Shown one piece after another: positions 24,038-33,593 of a stretch of 64,000 nucleotides of DNA. The stretch covers positions 1 through 64,000 of the forward strand of contig MWCQ01000004.1 of NCBI GenBank assembly GCA_002070105.1. Reading direction: 5' to 3'. Source of the DNA: Firmicutes bacterium ADurb.Bin193 (GTDB taxonomy: Bacteria; Bacillota; Clostridia; Monoglobales; Firm-18). The notes under the pieces were generated by a model that did no database searches, had not been told where the DNA came from, and saw nothing but the letters and a program-made list of their open reading frames with translations. Every line of letters starts with the position of its first letter. The stretch's first letter is position 1. The translations under genes were made by a program, and so were the position numbers.

Positions 24038-24084
24038 ATTTGTCGTAAAAATTGTCGCCCCAAAATTAAGATTTTACGACAAAT
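24038..24084. repeat. 13-bp perfect inverted repeat in a non-coding stretch
   Basis: ATTTGTCGTAAAA (24038-24050) and TTTTACGACAAAT (24072-24084), 21 bases apart. The stretch 23595-24310 has no gene. It also contains GTCCATAT twice (near 23989 and 24009) and a hairpin at 24119-24152. Together with the 18-bp repeat this makes it a candidate replication origin or integration end of the nested module. Confidence 0.55.
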
Positions 24085-24118
24085 AAATAAATTTTTAATC
24101 TTAAATTTTGAAAAAGTA

Positions 24119-24152
24119 CAAACCCCTGAAATCCAGTGATTTCAAGGGTTTG
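24119..24152 (+). terminator. hairpin, likely terminator
   Basis: AAACCCCTGAAATC-cagt-GATTTCAAGGGTTT, followed by GTTGTCTTT. A very similar hairpin occurs at 50773-50810. Confidence 0.6.
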
Positions 24153-24313
24153 TTGTCTTTGCACCTACTATTTAATACAATTTAGCATAATATACCTTTT
24201 CGCAAAATAGGCAAGGTTTTTGCCGAATGATTTGAGTCGTGAAAAGATTTCTGTAAATAGTAATATTTAAGGTCTTCTATGATAAAATTAAAAATCATAG
24301 GAGGCCTTAAATT

Positions 24314-24640
24314 ATGGCAAAAGAAAAGAAACCAATACCCAAAGTACAAATGACAGAAGGTAAGCGCAACATTATTCATCAGTTACTTGAGGAGTACGAA
24401 ATTGAAACAGCAGAGGATATTCAAGTGGCATTGAAGAGACGAGATTTATGGGTTTGAAGCATCAGAAGGATTTATTTCTGATGTAACTGATAAAATATTA
24501 TCGCAAATTGAAGAATGGCAAAACCGTCCTCTTTCTTCACTATATCCTGTGTAGATGCCATCCATTATTCTGTATGAGATAATGGCGCAATTCGCAAACT
24601 TGCAGCAGTGGCTGTATATGCTACCACCACTTGTTTTTTG
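24314..24640 (+). pseudogene. IS256-family transposase remnant
   Basis: The N-terminus MAKEKKPIPKVQMTEGKRNI through EDIQVALKR is that of Mutator/IS256 transposases. The next part in another frame reads YGFEASEGFISDVTDKIL and QIEEWQNRPLSSLYPV, then after a second shift DAIHYSV*DNGAIRKLA. An internal deletion, two frameshifts and stops make it dead; the C-terminal half is missing. Confidence 0.85.
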
Positions 24641-24801
24641 TCGTATTATATGGATATGAAAAACTGGGTTGTACATATTACGGGCGATTGGAGGTTGATT
24701 AAAGTTACAAGTAAAAGAATCAAAACTTTCACTTGTAATTTCTTGGGTTTTGTAGTATTGTATAAATGTGGATTTATGTATAATGAAAGGTAGGATGCTC
24801 T

Positions 24802-27561
24802 ATGGATAAATATTTAATTAAAATTTTATCGATAATATTAGCGGTTATGGTAATGATAACGGGGGCAACGTTTGAAACTACCTTCTTGACAGCAAGTGCA
24901 TCGGAAGGAGAACCAGACACAAGTTGGTATTATGACGCTATTGCGCTTGATTCCTCAGAAACAGAATTTGAAATAAGCACTCCCGACCAACTGGCAGGTC
25001 TGGCACAGCTTGTCAATGACGGAACAGATAATTTCTACGGGAAATTTATCACACTAACTGCCGATATAGACCTCTCTGACTATGGTGAAAACTGGAGTTA
25101 TGGAAAAGGCTGGATGCCGATAGGAATGTTAGGCATCCCGTTTAGAGGTTTTTTTGAGGGTAATAACCATACGATTAGTGGTCTTTATATAAGTGATAAT
25201 AACCTTGATCTTGCAGGACTCTTTGGTTATATCAATTGTGGGACTGTTAAAAACTTGAGACTGATAGACGTAAATGTTGATGCCAATAGTCTTGTTGGCG
25301 GTGTAGCAGGGCGCGTAAGTGGCGCTGATAATGAGTTATCAAACTGTTATGTCACAGGAACAGTAAACGGTTATGAATCGGTGGGTGGAATAGTAGGATA
25401 TGTAACCAGCGAAAGCAGCAGTATAATTAACTGTTATACTGCAGTAAATGTCAGAGGCTCAAGTTACATAGGAGGTGTATCTGGCGCTGTTACCGGAGGA
25501 AATATCATCGTCTGTTACGCTACAGGCAGTGTCATCGGTTCTGCCGACTATGTAGGTGGAATTACGGGTTGGCTCAATTATGGCAATATAGGAGCCAGTG
25601 TTGTAGGTTGCGTTGCAATTAACCTTAGCATAAAAGGCACAAGTTCAACTACAGGACGCATAGTAGGAATCAACAATAATGATTGCTCATTATACTATAA
25701 TCGCGCTTTTGACGGCATGGAGATAATGGTTAATGACCAACTCAAATTTCCCCTTGACGAAGGAGATCATAATGTAGATGGAGTAGGCATATCTGCAGAT
25801 GACATTCTCAAAGATATAAATTTTACTCTTCCTATAAATCATATTTTTGAGGAAGTCACTGATCCTTTTCATATTAATCCTTATGAGAACGATGACATTT
25901 ACTACATCAGCACAGCGGCACAGCTTGCTTATTTGGCTTATAAAGTGAATGAGGGTAGCGGTGATTACAATGATAAACAATATAAACTCACTTCAAACAT
26001 TGACCTTTCCGCATACGGCAAAGGCTGGAACGATGGCAGAGGTTGGATTCCAATTGGAAAACTTGATTATTACTTCAGAGGCAAATTGGATGGAAACAAC
26101 CACATAATTACAGGACTTTATATCAATGATGAACTCCTTGATAATGTCGGAGTGTTTGGAGATGTTTACGGCGGCACAATAAAAAACCTCGGATTAGATG
26201 AAGTAGATATCACTGGCAATCACAATGTCGGTGGCGTGGCGGGAGTGATTAATAATCGTGGCAGTGTGATGAATTGCTATGCCATAGGTACGGTCAAAGG
26301 TTTTTTCAATGTCGGCGGTGTAATAGGCTGTGTTGGTAGTGGCACTCTGGCTAACTGCTATTTTGTAGGCGCGGTGAGTTTGGTAAGAGGCGGCTCAATT
26401 GGAAGTACAAATACGGCAGTTGGTGGCGTAACTGGTGCTGCGTTGGGTAGTGTGGAAAACTGCTACGCTATTGGTACAGTCAGTGGCAGAGGTTCTGTTG
26501 GCGGTGTTGCGGGCGAGGTTCTTTACCAAGACGGAAGATTAACAAATTGTTATTCTATATGTGATGTTTATGGCAGTGGGACTGGTATCGGTGGTGTGGC
26601 TGGTGTTGTTAATGGTGGTAGCGTGGAGAGTTGCGTCGCGCTTAATCAAAACGTGAAAGGCAGCGATTTTATTGGACGTATAACAGGATGCGCAGACGAT
26701 GCTGAGCTGTTCGGAAATCATGCTTGGGGTGGTATGGTGGCAAAGATTGCCTCCAATAAGGAATGGATTGATAAAACCCCTCTTGATATCGGGAATGAGA
26801 AAGCAGACGGCGCAGATTTGACGGCACAAACCGCCTTGACCACATTATTTTGGATTGATACGATGGGGTGGAGCGAAGATGCTTGGAATATAGTAGCCGG
26901 TAAATTTCCCGTGCTGAAAAACGTCGGCGGTATGCAGCGGGCAGATATAATTAACATTACACCTGATGCAATAAATAATAGAGTAATAGTAAATTTAATC
27001 AGTCTATGGCAAAGTGATGCAGTAGTGATTGTCGCGGTTTATAGTGGTGGTAAGTTGCTTAATATGAAGTTCGAAACAATAACACAAGGCGGAGATATGA
27101 TTGTAAATATTGCTATACCCACAAATGCAGACATGGTTAAGGCTACAATGTGGGATGGATTGGCAACGATGCAGCCATTGGCTCCTGTGGCTCTGTCAGA
27201 ATTTATTTATGGGGGCACTGTTCGAGTCTTTGTTGGCGATACAGAAATTCAATATAACACCCCTCCCATAATTAGAGATGGTCGCATTATGATATCAGCG
27301 CGTATGATCTCCGAGGTTTTGGATGCGGAGGTTGTATGGGATGGCGGGGTACAATCGCTTACCGTGAAAAAGGATGATATCACAAGTGTTTTCTATCCTG
27401 GAAGCCAGGCAGCTTATCGTAACGGAAGTGCAGTAGAGCTGGTAGTTGCGCCTATAATGATAGATTGGCGAGTTTATGTCTCTCTGAGAGACATTGTAAA
27501 AATTCACGGCATGCAAATGACCTTTTCGGATGAATTGCAGGCAGTTATCATTACATCCTGA
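24802..27561 (+). CDS. large secreted GLUG-repeat protein with stalk domain
   Basis: 919 residues with an N-terminal signal peptide (LIKILSIILAVMVMITGATF, cut near ASASEGE). Two similar modules each start with a SxxQLAxLAxLVNxG-type segment (STPDQLAGLAQLVNDG; STAAQLAYLAYKVNEG), then GLUG-type repeats of 25-30 residues (SVGGIVGYVTSES; NVGGVAGVINNRG; CYAIGTVSGRG). The C-terminus (from about 800) is a copper-amine-oxidase-N-like stalk domain (VFVGDTEIQYNTPPIIRDGR, MISARMISEVLDAEVVWDG). GLUG repeats occur in surface adhesins; the role here is inferred. It carries no SLH domain or sortase motif. Confidence 0.85.
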   Translation: MDKYLIKILSIILAVMVMITGATFETTFLTASASEGEPDTSWYYDAIALDSSETEFEISTPDQLAGLAQLVNDGTDNFYGKFITLTADIDLSDYGENWSYGKGWMPIGMLGIPFRGFFEGNNHTISGLYISDNNLDLAGLFGYINCGTVKNLRLIDVNVDANSLVGGVAGRVSGADNELSNCYVTGTVNGYESVGGIVGYVTSESSSIINCYTAVNVRGSSYIGGVSGAVTGGNIIVCYATGSVIGSADYVGGITGWLNYGNIGASVVGCVAINLSIKGTSSTTGRIVGINNNDCSLYYNRAFDGMEIMVNDQLKFPLDEGDHNVDGVGISADDILKDINFTLPINHIFEEVTDPFHINPYENDDIYYISTAAQLAYLAYKVNEGSGDYNDKQYKLTSNIDLSAYGKGWNDGRGWIPIGKLDYYFRGKLDGNNHIITGLYINDELLDNVGVFGDVYGGTIKNLGLDEVDITGNHNVGGVAGVINNRGSVMNCYAIGTVKGFFNVGGVIGCVGSGTLANCYFVGAVSLVRGGSIGSTNTAVGGVTGAALGSVENCYAIGTVSGRGSVGGVAGEVLYQDGRLTNCYSICDVYGSGTGIGGVAGVVNGGSVESCVALNQNVKGSDFIGRITGCADDAELFGNHAWGGMVAKIASNKEWIDKTPLDIGNEKADGADLTAQTALTTLFWIDTMGWSEDAWNIVAGKFPVLKNVGGMQRADIINITPDAINNRVIVNLISLWQSDAVVIVAVYSGGKLLNMKFETITQGGDMIVNIAIPTNADMVKATMWDGLATMQPLAPVALSEFIYGGTVRVFVGDTEIQYNTPPIIRDGRIMISARMISEVLDAEVVWDGGVQSLTVKKDDITSVFYPGSQAAYRNGSAVELVVAPIMIDWRVYVSLRDIVKIHGMQMTFSDELQAVIITS

Positions 27562-27771
27562 ATAATTAAAGTGGGCAGTCAGGTAGCGCGTAAAATCAAG
27601 CAGTGCTCGTTATAAGAATTACCCTAAAAATTTCAACTGCCAATGATGCTTTACCACCTCTTAGAGCTTTCTTTTCTATATCCAAAAGGGGCTTCACCAC
27701 TAATTTTTAAAACATCATAGAAAGCTGCACATAGTTTATAAATCCACAAGTATAAAAAGTTTCTGTAATGT

Positions 27772-27909
27772 TTACCGAAGTATTTTCTTCGCATTTTCTA
27801 ACGTTTTTTTAATTAAATAGTTTTGTGGAGATAAGCCTATCTCGTGCTTAAAGAGATGACGAAAATAATCATAGTTGTAACCGTAGGGGCGTGCTAACTT
27901 CCATTTCAT
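27772..27909 (-). pseudogene. AraC-family HTH fragment
   Basis: The 45-codon frame ATG 27909 to TAA 27772 reads LARPYGYNYDYFRHLFKHEI, then GLSPQNYLIKKTLENAKKIL: the second HTH of an AraC regulator. The N-terminal two thirds are absent. The rest of the 27562-28090 gap shows no further gene. Confidence 0.75.
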
Positions 27910-28093
27910 ATGTTAATTAGCGTAGAATCACAAGTAAATTCTCATATATCTTCTTTTAATAAAGGTGTTGTCAGACGTTTTTAAAGAGGTAAATGACGGC
28001 TATATAAATATTGGATTAACATTAATTTAAATATTAAATATTTAACTGTTGACATATTTTTGAATGTCAGCAGTTATTTTTTTAAAAAAACAC

Positions 28094-28145
28094 TTGACAA
28101 AACAGGATTACTGATGTAATATATCCATATAACTTACAAGCGTAA
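28094..28145 (+). promoter_or_regulatory. promoter with two BlaI-type operators
   Basis: TTGACA (28094), 17 bases, TAATAT (28117). The dyad ATTAC-tgat-GTAAT (28107-28120) overlaps spacer and -10; a second dyad TTAC-aagc-GTAA (28134-28145) lies over the transcription start region. Two such dyads before blaI are the usual autorepression layout of the BlaI/MecI family. Confidence 0.75.
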
Positions 28146-28164
28146 TCTAAGGAGCTGTTTTATA

Positions 28165-28545
28165 ATGTCAAAGAAAATACCTCAAATATCCGATGCGGAA
28201 AGCAGTGTTATGAAGGTTTTGTGGGAAAATGGGCAATGCACAAGTGCGCAAATTGTTGGTGAAGTTTCAAAGGAAAGTGATTGGAAGCCTAAAACAATTC
28301 AAACTTTAATTACCAGACTTGTGGCAAAGGGGGCGATAAAGGCAGAGAAACTAACAGGCAAAGCTTTTGTTTATTCTGCCCTTGTTTCTAAAGATGAATA
28401 TATAAGGGATGCTAACAACTCATTCTTGCAAAAAATGTATGATGGGTCTCTAAGCCTTATGCTTGCGAGCTTTGTAAAGGAGCGAAGTTTATCTAAGGAA
28501 CAAATAGAGTCTTTGAAAAACATACTTGAGGGGGACGAAAAATGA
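28165..28545 (+). CDS. BlaI/MecI-family repressor
   Basis: 126 residues: winged-helix DNA-binding domain (ISDAESSVMKVLWENGQCTS, KTIQTLITRLVAKGAIKAEK) and a C-terminal dimer helix with the region where M56 proteases cleave. It follows AAGGAGC. Its stop overlaps the start of the M56 gene by four bases (ATGA). It would repress the whole operon to 34556 until cut. Confidence 0.9.
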   Translation: MSKKIPQISDAESSVMKVLWENGQCTSAQIVGEVSKESDWKPKTIQTLITRLVAKGAIKAEKLTGKAFVYSALVSKDEYIRDANNSFLQKMYDGSLSLMLASFVKERSLSKEQIESLKNILEGDEK

Positions 28546-30206
28546 ACTTAGGTACGTTGTTTAAGTTAGTAATTACAACCTCCATTTACGCAAGCATTGT
28601 TGCTATTGTTATTATGACTATCAGGATGTTTGTAGGGCATAAACTTTCAGCAAAGTGGAATTATTTGTTGTGGGTAGTATTGCTTTTTAAACTAATTGTA
28701 CCCTTCGGACCCAAAAGCGGTATAAGTTTATTCAATGTAGTAAAGCCTCCAGTAATTATACAGCAAGCTACAACTGATATCAGTAATAACTCTCGCACAT
28801 ATTCTTTGCAGCAATCCCATGGTTCAAATGAAGTGCCGACCCTTTCAAGGAGTATACCAAAGCCAAAAGATGCAGTTCCCTTTGTGTGGCTGTTTGGCTG
28901 TGTTTTAATGCTGATTTGGTTTGAAATTGCAAATATCTTACTTTCAAGAAAGCTAAATAACAGATTACCTGCTAACGAAAGGATTTTGAATATCTTTAAT
29001 CACTGCAAAGATAAAATGAGCATCAAAAAAGATATAGAATTAATTATGCAAGGTTATATTCAATCTCCCTCCTTGTTTGGCATGGTGAAGCCTAAAATAC
29101 TTGTTTCTAAATCAATAGAAAGCCTTTCAGACAAGGAAATTGAGTATATTCTCCTGCATGAGCTTTCACATTATAAACACAGAGATATTTTCATAAACTA
29201 TACTTTGTTAGTTTTTCAATCGATACATTGGTTTAACCCCATTATATGGTATTGCTTTAAAAAAATCAGACGTGATATGGAGCTTGCCGCAGACGAAAAA
29301 TCCTTGTCTTATTTAGATAATGCAGAATATAAGGATTATGGCAAAGCCTTGCTTGCAGTTGTTGAAAACTTTTCATCGTCAAAGATGACACTTAATCTAC
29401 TTGGCATGGCGGACGAAAGTAAAAACATTACTCGAAGAGTTAAAAGAATATTGAAATTTAAAAAACCTAAAATAATAGGCAGCATTATTGCAACAGTAAT
29501 TATTGCAATGGTAGGAGTAGTTTGTTTAACAGGCGCACAAAATTTTAGTGTTGAAAATCCTGATACTGATAACAAACAAAACGATAAAACATATGTTGAA
29601 AGTTCCGAAAGTGGAATTGAAGTGAAAATAAAAGGAGAAGATAAGGAAAATAATTCCCTAAATATAGAAGAAGGTTCTGTTATAGCTGTAACGGAGACAG
29701 AAAATGAAGAAACCCAACCTCCGGAGGAAACACCGTCTTCGACAACAATTCCCACAACCTCCCAAGCACCGGTTGCAACTCCGCCGACGCAAGCTATTCG
29801 TCCCGAAAGCGAAAATGCAGGAATTGTGTCGGCTAACTCCTATAGAGTGCTTCCGGGAACTAAGGTAGAGCATATGAAGGAGTACCTTGCGGCAGAGGGA
29901 AAGGCTCAATCTGAAGGCACTTTAATTCCGCTAAAAAATAGTTATGGATATATTACAAAAAGTGATACAAGAACAGTAACAACAGACGATTCGGGAACTG
30001 TGAACCTTTATGGAAAAAGTGATTTAACAGATTACATAAGTGTAATCGTTGTTGACAAATCAACCGGCAGAGCTGTTTCAAACATAGGCTTTTCACTTTC
30101 ACAGAACAATTATTATTCAATTACCGGTCTTGAAAAAAACAATGATTATGACGTGAACATAACAGTTGCCGAAGGCTCAAAGGAAAACTATATTTTAATT
30201 TATTAG
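28542..30206 (+). CDS. M56 (BlaR1/MecR1-like) sensor protease with unusual C-terminus
   Basis: 554 residues. Membrane helices near 5-30, 36-55, 112-130 and 310-330. Zinc protease motif HELSHYKHRD near 208 with the later Glu in ELAADEKS. After the last helix, instead of a penicillin-binding domain, there is a Thr/Pro/Glu-rich linker (near 395-425) and a C-terminal beta-rich domain from LPGTKVEHMKEYLAAEG to the end with SGTVNLYGKSDLTDYISV, resembling a small Ig- or transthyretin-like fold. So it probably senses something other than beta-lactam. It transmits by cleaving the BlaI-type repressor. Confidence 0.85.
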   Translation: MNLGTLFKLVITTSIYASIVAIVIMTIRMFVGHKLSAKWNYLLWVVLLFKLIVPFGPKSGISLFNVVKPPVIIQQATTDISNNSRTYSLQQSHGSNEVPTLSRSIPKPKDAVPFVWLFGCVLMLIWFEIANILLSRKLNNRLPANERILNIFNHCKDKMSIKKDIELIMQGYIQSPSLFGMVKPKILVSKSIESLSDKEIEYILLHELSHYKHRDIFINYTLLVFQSIHWFNPIIWYCFKKIRRDMELAADEKSLSYLDNAEYKDYGKALLAVVENFSSSKMTLNLLGMADESKNITRRVKRILKFKKPKIIGSIIATVIIAMVGVVCLTGAQNFSVENPDTDNKQNDKTYVESSESGIEVKIKGEDKENNSLNIEEGSVIAVTETENEETQPPEETPSSTTIPTTSQAPVATPPTQAIRPESENAGIVSANSYRVLPGTKVEHMKEYLAAEGKAQSEGTLIPLKNSYGYITKSDTRTVTTDDSGTVNLYGKSDLTDYISVIVVDKSTGRAVSNIGFSLSQNNYYSITGLEKNNDYDVNITVAEGSKENYILIY

Positions 30207-30219
30207 GAGGGTGCGGAAG

Positions 30220-31737
30220 GTGAAAAAAATATTGTGCGCAATTATTACCGCAGCAATGCTTATTATAAATGCAGCGGCACAAGACCCATATGCAGGAGCA
30301 GAAAATGAAGCTGTCGTAAAATCAATAATGCCATATTTGGATAAATGGGATGATTATGGAATTATAGATCCTTCGTTTTCGGCATATTCAGTTAAAAAGA
30401 ACGGCAAATGGGGATTGATTGATAAAAATGGAAATGTAATTATTGAACCACAATACAAGCAGGTGTTTGTTAATCGGAATCAAATCAGAATTTTGGACGC
30501 AAATGACAAATACGGTTATCTGGATGCTGTGGGAAATATGATAGTAGAACCTAAGTACGACTATGCGGATATTGGTTTTTCTAATGGGTTTGCCGTGGTA
30601 GGCAGGGATTTTGGCTACACCGTAATTGATATGGCGGGCAACGAAATGATGCCCCTGCAACCCGAAATGCTGTGCAATGATTCAAAAGGTGAGTTTTACC
30701 ATTATAAAATAGGGAATAAAGTTACCGTTTTGGATTTGAAAGGAAATATAGTTTTCGAAGGTGAGTATGACTATTTCTCTATGACTTCAAAGGATGCAGT
30801 TACAGTTGGAAATAACAGTCTGCAAGGTGTTATTAATATCAATAAAGAAATTATAATTCCGCTTGAGTATCAGCAAATAATTTTACTATATAATTTTAAA
30901 GCTGAGGACGGCGTCTGGGTTGCAATCAAGGACGGAAAATTTGGATATTTTGATATAGAGGGAAACCCAATCGGAAAGTTTGGCTGGGATAATATGTCGA
31001 ACTTCCTTGACGGGAATACGCTTTTAATAAAAGAAAACGGCAAATACGGACTTATGGATAGGCAGGGAAACATTGTGATAGAGCCGCTTTATGGTTATAT
31101 GATGATTGAGAACAATTCATTAATATTAGGGAAAGGCGATAAGCTGTTTGAAGCCTCTCTTGCAGAAGAACCGATTAAAATTATTGAAAAAGATACATCG
31201 TTAATCAAGTCAACGGAAGCGGATTATCTCGTTTCACTTGGAATACTAACTGGTGATGGCAGTGATGATTTAAGACTTTATGATACAGTTACGCGTGCGG
31301 AATTTGTAACCATGCTTGCACGGCTTGAGAAATGGGATGTTGCAGCTAATACAAGTTCTTTCACCGATATTAATCAGCATTGGGCGAAAAATTATATCAT
31401 CATGGCGGCAAAAGAAGGCTTATTAAACGGTTACGGCGATGGTACTTTCCGTCCTGATGACAGCATAACAATGAATCAAGTGTTTTTGATTACGCTTCGT
31501 TTGTTAGGCGTTTCGGATGAATACATAAAAGAAGTAATGCCGGTTATTGCGGGAGAATACGATGTGCATTATTTGGCATATCGTGCTAAAATTGCACCTG
31601 AGGGAAATTATTATAGGCACGAAAGCGCAACAAGGGAATATATAGCAAAGGTTTTATATAATTATTTACACACTGATATGACGGCGGAAAAAATATGCGA
31701 GCCAAGGCCGGAGATGCAAACTTTTTTGGGGAATTAA
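30220..31737 (+). CDS. secreted WG-repeat protein with SLH domains
   Basis: About 505 residues. Start GTG 30220, nine bases after AGGAGG; the GTG at 30211 touches the ribosome site. Signal peptide KKILCAIITAAMLIINAAAQ. Six or more WG repeats (KWGLIDKNGNVIIEPQY; KYGYLDAVGNMIVEPKYD; KYGLMDRQGNIVIEPLYG) to about 320, then SLH motifs (TRAEFVTMLARLEKWD; ITDINQHWAKNYI-type; GYGDGTFRPDDSITM). SLH domains bind pyruvylated wall polymer, so the protein sits on the cell surface. Third gene of the BlaI-controlled operon. Confidence 0.9.
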   Translation: MKKILCAIITAAMLIINAAAQDPYAGAENEAVVKSIMPYLDKWDDYGIIDPSFSAYSVKKNGKWGLIDKNGNVIIEPQYKQVFVNRNQIRILDANDKYGYLDAVGNMIVEPKYDYADIGFSNGFAVVGRDFGYTVIDMAGNEMMPLQPEMLCNDSKGEFYHYKIGNKVTVLDLKGNIVFEGEYDYFSMTSKDAVTVGNNSLQGVININKEIIIPLEYQQIILLYNFKAEDGVWVAIKDGKFGYFDIEGNPIGKFGWDNMSNFLDGNTLLIKENGKYGLMDRQGNIVIEPLYGYMMIENNSLILGKGDKLFEASLAEEPIKIIEKDTSLIKSTEADYLVSLGILTGDGSDDLRLYDTVTRAEFVTMLARLEKWDVAANTSSFTDINQHWAKNYIIMAAKEGLLNGYGDGTFRPDDSITMNQVFLITLRLLGVSDEYIKEVMPVIAGEYDVHYLAYRAKIAPEGNYYRHESATREYIAKVLYNYLHTDMTAEKICEPRPEMQTFLGN

Positions 31738-31751
31738 AGGAGGTTAAAAAC

Positions 31752-33578
31752 ATGAAAATATTAACCAGTATATTGACAATAGTAATATTGTGTACGTCAA
31801 CGGTATTTGCGGCAGAGCTGCCAAACCATCCCAACTTTACTGTAATAGAAAAGGTAAAATACGACCCGTGGGGCGACGGTTTTTTGCGGTTTCAGGAAAA
31901 TGGCAAAACAGGAATTAAGGATTTAGATGGAAATATGATTATATAGCCGCAGTGGGACGAAGTGCAATGGAACCATAACAATGAATACCACCAAACCTAT
32001 GTTGCAGGTGTTAAAAAAGATGGTTTGTGGGGCATTATGGACAAACATGGAAAGATAATTTGGGAGCCTATTTGGAAGGAAATTCTGATTAATTCAGAAC
32101 AAGTCCGAGTTCTTGATACTAACGATAAATACGGTTATTTAGACGGACATGGAAATATGATGATTGAGCCTAAATATGATTTTGCAATCCATGCATTTGA
32201 ACACGATATTGCACAGGTAGGAAGGGATTTTGGTTATACATACATTGATAATCAGGGAAACGAGCTTATGCCACTACAGCCAGAAATGATGTATGCCGAT
32301 CGTTTGGGTGAGTATTTTTATTACAATAAAGACGGTAAAGGTTTTATATTTGACAGAAGTGGCAATATGATAAGTAATGGTAAATATGATAACATAGTAA
32401 TGTACCACACGAATTGCATAATCGCAAAACAAAATGATAAACAGGGTGTTGTCAACATTAATGATGAGATAATCATACCCTTTGAATATGATAGTATTCG
32501 TTACGACTACGATTTTGCAAATCCGCTGATAGGCACTTTTTATGCTCAAAAAAGCAACAAGGTAACCTTTTTTGACGAAAACGGAAAACAAATAGGCAAC
32601 AAGGAATGGGATGCATCAGGTTATGGTAGTGGAAAAAGTGTTATTTATATTAAAGAAAACTATAAATACGGGTTAATGGATAAGAGCGGCACAATAATTT
32701 CCGAGCCCATATATGAAGATTTTTCTAATCTTTCGGAGGATGAGAGCTACTTTGGTGTAAAGCTAAAAGGTCTTGTGGGCGTGGTGAAAAGTGACGGAAC
32801 ATATTTAATAGAGCCAAAATGGGATATCCCTATCAATGGAATTTATCCGCTGGGAAATGGTATGTTCGAATTATCTACCGATAATTACAATGATTATAAA
32901 CACGGTCTGCTTGACGAAAAGGGAAATCTTATTATAGAGCCCATGTTTGACAGGTTAGAATTTAGGAGGGGGCAGTTAATTGTCGGCTTAGGTGAAAATT
33001 GGTATTCGGTAGAATTGTCGGACAATCCTGAAACCCGAAGTGATGATATGCTGACCCGAAAGGAGCCTGCGCCCGAGGCTGATTTTTTGGTTGAAAAAGG
33101 TGTACTAAAGGGATATGAAAGTGGTGATTTAAGGCTGTGGGATACCGCAACCAGAGCGGAATTTGTCTCCTTACTTCAAAGGGTTGAAGGCTGGGAAAAT
33201 GAAGAAGGAAGTATCATCTTTGATGATGTGCAAGGCCATTGGGCAAAGGATGCAATAGCTGCGGCGGTAAACAGAGGACTTATTAATGGATATGATGAAA
33301 AAACCTTTAAACCTGACGAATGTGTAACCTATACACAGGCTATGACAATTATACTAAGGGCAATAGGATTTACCGACGATTATATTGAAAATTACCCCGC
33401 GGGCGGCATCAGCACACTTGCACATGATGCAAAAGTAAACCCCCAAGGAATGTCATATTCGTGGAATGATGCGGCACCACGAGAGGCGGTTGCTAAAATG
33501 CTGTATCAATATATTCACACAGACATGACGGTTGAAAAGGTGAGGGAGCTGCCGCCGAAACTTATCGAATACTTTTAA
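31752..33578 (+). pseudogene. paralogous WG-repeat/SLH protein broken by one stop codon
   Basis: ATG 31752 follows AGGAGG. Signal peptide MKILTSILTIVILCTSTVFA. After NMII the codon TAG (31944-31946) interrupts the frame; reading resumes in the same frame with PQWDEVQWNHN. The paralogue has VIIEPQY at this point, so GAG to TAG is the likely change. The remainder encodes WG repeats and SLH motifs (TRAEFVSLLQRVEGWE; GYDEKTFKPDECVTY) in full. Without readthrough only a 64-residue secreted piece is made. It may be a recent mutation, a sequencing error or a switch. Confidence 0.85.
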
Positions 33579-33593
33579 GGGGGAACGGTTAAT

